The notes beneath the pieces are model-generated. The model saw nothing but the letters and a program-made list of their open reading frames with translations. It was not told the DNA's origin and searched no databases. The translations under genes were made by a program, and so were the position numbers. A stretch of DNA of 64,000 bases from Roseiarcus sp963781895. Its GTDB lineage: Bacteria > Pseudomonadota > Alphaproteobacteria > Rhizobiales > Beijerinckiaceae. Location: positions 5,454 through 69,453 of the forward strand of contig CAWAIM010000055.1 of NCBI GenBank assembly GCA_963781895.1, written 5' to 3'. This document shows, piece after piece, positions 53,211 through 64,000 of this stretch. Position 1 is the stretch's first letter; every line of letters starts with the position of its first letter.

Positions 53211-53233
53211 CCCGCCCCCCTTGTGGGGGCGGG
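53211..53233. repeat. G/C palindrome just after uvrA
   Basis: CCCGCCCCC-CTTGT-GGGGGCGGG, 13 bp beyond the uvrA stop (on the minus strand). It is the same hairpin as in the left end of the DUF559 unit at 51632. It could act as a terminator or be a solo copy of that repeat. A related half-palindrome lies after the duplicated uvrA end at about 52088. Confidence 0.7.
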
Positions 53234-53245
53234 AGAAGCCAGGGC

Positions 53246-56206
<2,961 letters not shown>

Positions 56207-56271
56207 CACGGCTCCTCGAACGGAACGGCGGACGCGCGAATCAGGCTTGCGCGGCCGCTGCGCCGATGCTA

Positions 56272-56286
56272 GAACAAACAAAGAAC
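56272..56286. promoter_or_regulatory. LexA (SOS) box
   Basis: GAAC-AAACAAA-GAAC, that is GTTC-N7-GTTC on the uvrA strand, the alphaproteobacterial LexA direct-repeat site. It lies between divergent uvrA and ssb, 66 bp from the uvrA start, and may control both. Induction by DNA damage is inferred from the known consensus. Confidence 0.85.
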
Positions 56287-56494
56287 GCTGGGAAGGCGCG
56301 CTCGTCGGCCGCCCGGCCCGGGGTTTTGAGCTAATGTAGTCGCGGCGGCGCGTCGTTCCCAAGCGCCGGACGCGGCGATTGTGGACAAGTGCCGACCCAG
56401 GGCGATCGGGCGCGCGGCGCCCGCCGCTTTGGTCTATGCATGATGGCGGCGGATATCGCGCGCGTTGTTTTACGGCGGCGGCAAGGAGCGGACC

Positions 56495-56992
56495 ATGGCG
56501 GGCAGCGTCAACAAAGTCATTCTGGTCGGCAATCTGGGCAAGGACCCCAAGGTGAGCCGGCTCAATTCCGGCGATCAGGTGGTCAGCTTCCCGATCGCCA
56601 CCTCGGAGACCTGGCGCGACAAGACCAGCGGCGAGCGCAAGGAAAAGACCGAGTGGCACAACATCGTGATCTTCAACGAGAACCTCGGCAAGGTCGCCGA
56701 GCAATATTGCAAGAAGGGCACCAAGGTCTATGTCGAGGGCCAGTTGCAGACCCGCAAATGGCAGGACCAGAGCGGCGCCGACCGCTACACCACCGAAATC
56801 GTGCTGCAGCGCTTCCGCGGCGAATTGCAGCTGCTCGACTCGCGCCCCGGCGGCGAGGGCCGCGACAGCTTCCCCGACGACGAGCGCGCCGCCAGCCCGA
56901 GCCTCGGCCGCTCCTCTCCCGCCGAGCGCCGCCCGGCGCTGTCGAGCGGCGGCGGCGGCGGCGGGCCGATCGACGACGACATTCCGTTTTGA
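56495..56992 (+). CDS. ssb: Single-stranded DNA-binding protein
   Basis: 165 residues from the ATG at 56495, preceded by AAGGAG. The OB-fold (VNKVILVGNLGKDPKVSRL, TEWHNIVIFNENLGKVAEQY, GTKVYVEGQLQTRKWQDQSG) occupies about residues 1-110, followed by a Gly/Ser/Pro linker and the acidic tail DDDIPF that recruits other replication proteins. Divergent from uvrA, with a shared SOS-type region. Confidence 0.97.
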   Translation: MAGSVNKVILVGNLGKDPKVSRLNSGDQVVSFPIATSETWRDKTSGERKEKTEWHNIVIFNENLGKVAEQYCKKGTKVYVEGQLQTRKWQDQSGADRYTTEIVLQRFRGELQLLDSRPGGEGRDSFPDDERAASPSLGRSSPAERRPALSSGGGGGGPIDDDIPF

Positions 56993-57109
56993 GCTTTCGT
57001 TCAGAGCGTTCCTGTTAGAACCGCACAGCGTCGAGCGCGCTCCCGCCCCCGCTCGGCGCGCGCGTGGCGCCGAAGCGGCCGGACGCTCTCCGGAACGGCC
57101 TCGATGGCG

Positions 57110-57550
57110 TCAGCGATTGCGGACGGCGATCATCGCGTCGCGCAGCACGTTGACCTCGTCGAGCGATTCCCGCCAGCGCCACACCATGATGTCTCTGATC
57201 GAGAGCATCCCGACCACCTTGGCGCCGTCCACCACCGGCAAATGCCGAATGCGGTGCTTGTGCATGAGCTTCTCCGCCTCGAGCATGGTCGCTTCGCGCC
57301 CGCAGGTGACGATTTCCCGCGTCATCAGATCGCGAACGTGCCTGTCGGCCAGCCTGGCGCCGTCCTTGGCGAAGGCGCGAACGACGTCGCGTTCGGAAAT
57401 GATTCCGACCAGCGTGCCGTTGCCGTCGCAGACCGGGAAGGCGCCGATGTTGAGGGTGCTCAGCCGCGTGCAAATCGACGCGATCGATTCCTCGGGGATG
57501 CAGGTCGCGAGCGTCTGCTGATTCGATTTGAGCGCGTCCGATACTCTCAT
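57110..57550 (-). CDS. CBS-domain pair protein
   Basis: 146 residues from MRVSDALKSNQQTLA at 57550. Two CBS motifs in tandem: GAFPVCDGNGTLVGIISERD (about 36-55) and RHLPVVDGAKVVGMLSIRDI (about 102-121). Such stand-alone pairs bind adenine nucleotides and act as energy sensors; target unknown. A longer reading upstream runs into a DUF559 remnant and is not credible. Confidence 0.9.
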   Translation of the reverse strand: MRVSDALKSNQQTLATCIPEESIASICTRLSTLNIGAFPVCDGNGTLVGIISERDVVRAFAKDGARLADRHVRDLMTREIVTCGREATMLEAEKLMHKHRIRHLPVVDGAKVVGMLSIRDIMVWRWRESLDEVNVLRDAMIAVRNR

Positions 57551-57608
57551 GGGAATCGTTCCCTCGTGCAGTTCCCTTGGCAATTTGCCCAAGGAGTTGG
57601 ACTGAAAC

Positions 57609-57744
57609 AAGGCCGCGCCGCAGGCCCTGCCAGAGGCGGCGCTCGGCGCTGGTCGCATTGGGCCTGAGAGAGCGTGCGACAGGCGCAACGACTTGGGCGC
57701 GGCTCCCCCCACCCTACCCCCTCTCTATGGACCGGGGTAGGGGC
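57609..57744 (-). mobile_element. DUF559 remnant with one palindromic end
   Basis: On the minus strand the end is CTACCCC..GGGGTAGGGTGGGG, then a stretch matching the DUF559 gene at 51675: AAGTCGTTGCGCC, CGCACGCTCTCTCAGGC and GCGCCGAGCGCCGCCTCTGG align in order. It breaks off after about 35 codons near 57609, just ahead of the CBS gene. Only the 5' end with its repeat is left. Confidence 0.65.
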
Positions 57745-57935
57745 GCGCCGAAGCGAAATCGCGGAATCGTCAATGCGCGCCCCGGCCAACGAGGTGGCGG
57801 GACCCAGGCGCCGCAGCGCCTCGCGACGTCGGAGCCAAGGCGGCGATTGACTTTAGCTGCGACGTCCGCCTTGAGTCTCGCGGGCATCGCTGGCGGAATT
57901 AAAAAAGGCCGCCCGATGGTCCTCGAGTGCCCCCC

Positions 57936-58418
57936 ATGTCCCTCCCCGCCGACATCCCGCTCACAACCATCGACGGCAAGGCCGCGGCGCTCGGCGATTT
58001 CGCTCGCCAGGCGCTGCTGATCGTCAATGTCGCCAGCAAATGCGGGTTCACGCCGCAATACGCGGGGCTGGAGGCGCTGCATCGGCGCTTTCGCGAGCGC
58101 GGGTTCGCGGTGCTCGGATTTCCCTGCGACCAGTTCGGCCGTCAGGAGCCGGGCGACGAGGCCGAGATCAGCGCTTTCTGCCAGGACAATTACGACGTCA
58201 CATTCCCGATGTTCGCCAAGACGCAGGTCAACGGTCACAACGCCCATCCGCTCTACAAGGCGCTGAAGACGGAAGCGCCGGGCCTGTTCGGCACGCGGGC
58301 GATCAAATGGAATTTCACCAAATTCCTGGTCGACGGGCAGCGCCGCGTGCTGTGCCGCTACGCGCCGACCGAAAGGCCGGAGAAACTCGCCGCGGACATC
58401 GAGGCCTTGCTGGAGTGA
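57936..58418 (+). CDS. Glutathione peroxidase family protein
   Basis: 160 residues from the ATG at 57936. LLIVNVASKCGFTPQYAGLE has the peroxidatic Cys, LGFPCDQFGRQEPG the Gln-containing second motif, and IKWNFTKFLVDGQRRV the Trp motif. The Cys-type bacterial enzyme reduces peroxides, often using thioredoxin. A GTG three codons earlier could be used. Single gene. Confidence 0.93.
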   Translation: MSLPADIPLTTIDGKAAALGDFARQALLIVNVASKCGFTPQYAGLEALHRRFRERGFAVLGFPCDQFGRQEPGDEAEISAFCQDNYDVTFPMFAKTQVNGHNAHPLYKALKTEAPGLFGTRAIKWNFTKFLVDGQRRVLCRYAPTERPEKLAADIEALLE

Positions 58419-58746
58419 CCGCTCTCTGACGGCTGCGACAATTTCCGTCGACAATGTCTTGCCGTCGAAGCCGATTCTCCGTATAATGATTTTCAGAAAT
58501 TGAAGGGCGAGGCGCCGGGATTAAAGACAGCGCGGCAGCGCGTCTCTCGCCAACGAACCGGCGGCGCCGAGGCGCAAAACCGAGAGCGGCGGATGTTGCA
58601 CGTTGCGGGTTTTGGCGCCTAAAATACTGAAAACATTGAGTCGCTGACACAACTGCACCCCCGCGCCGCCTCTCCCGATCCCGCGAACCTCATTCCCCGT
58701 CGACGGGGCGGCTGACGCCGCCGTCCCGGCGATGCGGGCAGGCCTG
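58419..58746. other. Intergenic region after the glutathione peroxidase gene
   Basis: About 330 bp. A locally A/T-rich stretch at about 58475-58500 is the only feature. No gene, palindrome or RNA recognised. Confidence 0.45.
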
Positions 58747-58961
58747 TCATTCCTTGGTGCGCTTCAGCGTGCGATCCTCCAGGCAGAGCGAATATTCCAT
58801 CGGACAGATGGAGACCGTCTCGAGCGAGGACGCCGCGAACCTGCATTGGGCGTCGCGGCCGGCGATCCAGGCCCTGTGGCCGCGGCGCGCGCCGGACCGC
58901 GCGCCGGACCGATAGCCAAAGGCGCCGCAGCCGCTAGAATGCGCGCGAGCCCGACCGTCAT
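58747..58961 (-). pseudogene. Remnant of a small LprI-like (DUF1311) secreted protein
   Basis: The end of the minus frame reads WIAGRDAQCRFAASSLETVS then MEYSLCLEDRTLKRTKE and stops at 58747, resembling the C-terminal part of LprI-like proteins (W-x-A-x-R-D-A-x-C ... C-L). A signal-peptide-like start (MTVGLARILAAAAPLAIGPA, 58961) is in another frame. The middle is too short, so it is broken by a frameshift and probably a deletion. Confidence 0.5.
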
Positions 58962-59049
58962 CGCGCCGCCACGACCGGCGGATCGGGTCGCGTTATCGCG
59001 CCCGCGGCGGGCCGCGAGACGCTTTCCATCGCCGTCAACCGAGGTCGTC

Positions 59050-59799
59050 ATGCCCGCGAAAGTCCTTCTCGTCACCGGAGCCTCGCGCGGCATCGGCCGC
59101 GCCTGCGCCCTGCTCGCCGCCAGAGACGGCTGGTCGGTCGGCGTCAATTATCGCGATGACGCCAAGTCGGCCGGCGCGGTGGTCGATGCGATCGTCAAGG
59201 GCGGCGGCCGGGCGGTCGCGTTGCGCGGCGACGTCGCCGTCGAAGCCGACGTCGTGGCCATGTTCGATGGAGCGGCGCGGGCGCTCGGGCCGCTGACGGG
59301 CGTGGTCGCCAACGCCGGCGTCATCGCGCCGACGGCGCGGCTCGTCGACATGAGCGTCGAGCGCATGCGCCGCATTTTCGAGATCAATGTGCTGGGCGCC
59401 TGCCTCACCGCGCGCGAGGCGGCGCGAAGACTGTCGAAGTCCGCCGGGGGCGCGGGCGGCGCGATCGTGATGATGTCGTCGGCCGCCGCGCGCCTCGGTT
59501 CGCCCGGCCTCTATGTCGACTACGCCGCATCGAAAGGCGCGATCGACACGCTGACCGGAGGCCTCGCCAAGGAGCTCGCCTCCGAGGGCGTGCGGGTCAA
59601 CGCGATCCGGCCGGGCCTCATCGACACGGAAATCCACGCCAGCGGCGGCGAGCCCGATCGCGCCCATGTCCTCGGACGCACGGCGCCTCTCGGGCGGGCC
59701 GGAACGGCCGACGAGGTCGCCGAAGCCGCGGTGTGGCTGTTGAGCGACGCGGCGTCCTACGTCACCGGCGCGATTCTCGACGTCACCGGCGGGCGCTGA
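59050..59799 (+). CDS. SDR-family oxidoreductase
   Basis: 249 residues from the ATG at 59050. LLVTGASRGIGRACALLAAR is the NAD(P)-binding motif, VVANAGVIAPT carries NAG, MMSSAAARLGSPGLYVDYAA and SKGAIDTL give the Ser-Tyr-Lys catalytic set, and YVTGAILDVTGGR is the classical SDR end. The classical FabG-like subfamily; substrate unknown. Single gene. Confidence 0.93.
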   Translation: MPAKVLLVTGASRGIGRACALLAARDGWSVGVNYRDDAKSAGAVVDAIVKGGGRAVALRGDVAVEADVVAMFDGAARALGPLTGVVANAGVIAPTARLVDMSVERMRRIFEINVLGACLTAREAARRLSKSAGGAGGAIVMMSSAAARLGSPGLYVDYAASKGAIDTLTGGLAKELASEGVRVNAIRPGLIDTEIHASGGEPDRAHVLGRTAPLGRAGTADEVAEAAVWLLSDAASYVTGAILDVTGGR

Positions 59800-59813
59800 G
59801 CCGCCCGCGGCGC

Positions 59814-60182
59814 CTAGCGAAACGCCGGCAGAATGAAAATCACCACCGCGACGAGTTGGGCCAGCGAGAAGGCCGCCGAACGCAGCGGCTGGCGATCGGC
59901 GATGTAGGCCGCCAGGTGCCCGAGGCGAAGCAATATGTAGACGATCGCCAACAGGTTGGCCGCGCCGCTCGGCCCCCCGATCACATGCGACACGATCACC
60001 GCGGCGGCGAACAGGGGAAAAGTCTCGAAGCCGTTGAGCTGAGCGGCGTAGGCGCGGGCCGTTCGACCCTGCAAGTCCGCAACCCCGACGCGCGGCTGAC
60101 GCGCATCGAGGCCCTTCACGAAGCTGAAGGCGACGTAAGGCAGTGTCCCGGCGATCAAGATGCACCAGATGGCGATGGTCAT
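59814..60182 (-). CDS. MAPEG-family membrane protein
   Basis: 122 residues from MTIAIWCILIAGTLPYVAFS at 60182. Four hydrophobic helices; RTARAYAAQLNGFETFPLFA has the conserved N-x2-E-x-F-P-type motif, and ANLLAIVYILLRLGHLAAYI the R-x3-H-type helix. MAPEG proteins are glutathione-related membrane enzymes; function unknown here. Convergent with the SDR gene. Confidence 0.87.
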   Translation of the reverse strand: MTIAIWCILIAGTLPYVAFSFVKGLDARQPRVGVADLQGRTARAYAAQLNGFETFPLFAAAVIVSHVIGGPSGAANLLAIVYILLRLGHLAAYIADRQPLRSAAFSLAQLVAVVIFILPAFR

Positions 60183-60275
60183 GAGAGCTGTCTCCGCGCC
60201 GCGCGGCCCGCGCAACGTCATGCGAAGCGTCGCGTCAATCGTTCGCGCGGTGTCAACGCTCTGCCCGCAGGATCG

Positions 60276-60902
60276 TCACTTGCCGATCGCGCCGACGCCG
60301 TCGATCACGAACTGCACCGCCATCGCCGCCAGCACGAGGCCGAACATGCGCGTGAGCACGATGTTGCCGGTGACGCCCAACAGCCGGGAGACCGGCTCGG
60401 ACATCAGGAGGGTCAGGAAGGTCAGCGCCATCGCCAATGCGACGACCGCCATCAGAGCGCCAAGCTCGAGCCAATCGCCGCCGGCTCGCCCGGCCAAGAG
60501 CGTCGTCGCGGTGATCGCCCCAGGACCCGCCATCAGCGGGATCGCCAGCGGAAAGGCGGCGACGTTGCGGACGTGATCGACGGAGACGGCGTCGCTCGCC
60601 AGCTCGCGTTTCTTTTCGCCGCGCAGCGCGAACAGCATGTCGAAGGCGATGGCGAACAGCAGCAGGCCGCCAGAAATGCGGAACGCTTCAAACGACACGC
60701 CGAGCGCGTCGAGGGCCGCCTTGCCGCCCAACGAGAACGCCGCCAGGATCAGGAACGCGATCACCGAGGCGCGCGCCGCGACCTCGCGCCTGGCGGCGCC
60801 GGTCATGCCTTGCGTGAGGCTGATGAACACTGGCGCGAGGCCGGGCGGGTCCAGCGTGACGAGCAGCGTGATGAGCGCGGTCTTGATGAAGTCGATCGGC
60901 AC
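60276..60902 (-). CDS. MarC-family membrane protein
   Basis: 208 residues, GTG start at 60902. LITLLVTLDPPGLAPVFISL is the family N-terminal repeat with the conserved DPxGxxP, and VAAFPLAIPLMAGPGAITAT is the second half with the GPGA motif. Six helices. Despite the name, a role in antibiotic resistance is not supported. Commonly near gyrA in relatives. Confidence 0.9.
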   Translation of the reverse strand: MPIDFIKTALITLLVTLDPPGLAPVFISLTQGMTGAARREVAARASVIAFLILAAFSLGGKAALDALGVSFEAFRISGGLLLFAIAFDMLFALRGEKKRELASDAVSVDHVRNVAAFPLAIPLMAGPGAITATTLLAGRAGGDWLELGALMAVVALAMALTFLTLLMSEPVSRLLGVTGNIVLTRMFGLVLAAMAVQFVIDGVGAIGK

Positions 60903-61246
60903 GAAGCGTCCCCAGGAGGCAGCGGTTTGCGCATTGCGCGCCGCCCCGTCAAGAGCCGGGCCAGCCGGTTCGCGTCGCGCGTCACGGCGTCCATGATCTC
61001 AATCGCGGCGCAGGCGCCGCGAGCGCGTGATGCGGGTCGCCCGGCCGCGGGGGCGCAATGACCTCGCAATCGACCGCTTGCGCGGGCAGGACGCGCGCGG
61101 TCGGTCCCGCAAGCGCCCGAGCCGCCTCGTAATTTATTGATTTCGCGGGTGAAAATATTCCCGTCGCGGCGCCTGCAAAAGCTGGCGCGCGAGGCCGGAA
61201 TCGGCTAGACACGCGGAAAGAAATTTCGCGCGAGGACCCTTTCGAA
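60903..61246. other. Intergenic region upstream of gyrA
   Basis: 344 bp between divergent marC and gyrA. It must hold the gyrA promoter, but no clear -35/-10 pair stands out. No gene seen. Confidence 0.45.
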
Positions 61247-63987
<2,741 letters not shown>

Positions 63988-64000
63988 GGCGGCCTCCGCC

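Overview
The window looks like a high-GC alphaproteobacterial chromosome segment, most likely Hyphomicrobiales (Rhizobiales), perhaps near Beijerinckiaceae/Methylocystaceae; the family-level guess is weak. Support: a trxB gene followed by an LsrB/VtlR-type LysR regulator, a MucR/Ros regulator, a SAM-II riboswitch in front of metZ, a GAAC-N7-GAAC (alphaproteobacterial LexA) box upstream of uvrA, a FrcABC-type sugar transporter, and the order uvrA | ssb ... marC, gyrA.

Layout. 1-6.4 kb: a decayed tandem array of class III adenylate/guanylate cyclase-TolB-like-TPR genes joined by ATGA overlaps, with one intact copy, a Phd/VapC-type toxin-antitoxin pair, and two small inverted-repeat elements carrying the 5' half of a DUF559 nuclease gene. 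6.4-11.7 kb: GST, thioredoxin reductase with LysR regulator, EthD-like protein, periplasmic MsrP, nusG and secE. 12.1-17.8 kb: DHFR-like protein, an IS1182-type remnant, SAM-II riboswitch and metZ, YidB-like and GlsB-like proteins, moaD-moaE, pgsA, upp. 17.9-25.4 kb: mucR, an Atm1-type ABC exporter, psd-pssA, an unrecognised metallopeptidase/membrane-protein pair, infA-maf-yacG. 25.4-34.2 kb: RND pump, adenosine deaminase, arylsulfatase. 34.5-48.1 kb: a metabolic block (oligopeptidase B, HAD phosphatase, Gfo/Idh oxidoreductase, aldo/keto reductase, frcBCA with ROK regulator, zwf-pgl, a Leu/Ile/Val-type binding protein) bounded by two inverted copies of a 74-bp repeat. 48.8-53.2 kb: accessory zone with an Nramp-like transporter, a cysteine-peptidase-like protein, orphan VapB and HigA antitoxins, an intact DUF559 gene between 42-bp inverted repeats, and a BrnT toxin-antitoxin pair beside a duplicated uvrA 3' end. 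53.2-64 kb: uvrA, ssb, a CBS protein, glutathione peroxidase, SDR, MAPEG, MarC and gyrA.

How genes work together. Redox defence is spread over trxB/LysR, MsrP, GST and glutathione peroxidase. moaD/moaE make molybdopterin, which MsrP uses. pgsA, psd and pssA cover phospholipid head-group synthesis. frcBCA, ROK, zwf and pgl suggest sugar import feeding the oxidative pentose phosphate or Entner-Doudoroff route. uvrA and ssb probably share a LexA-controlled divergent promoter.

Two points stand out. First, at least four loci carry a DUF559 gene or fragment bounded by G/C-rich palindromic inverted repeats, which looks like a small mobile family. Second, single-base frameshifts occur in genes that should be intact (gyrA twice, msrP, frcB, the Nramp-like gene), so sequence error is likely and pseudogene calls here should be read with care.
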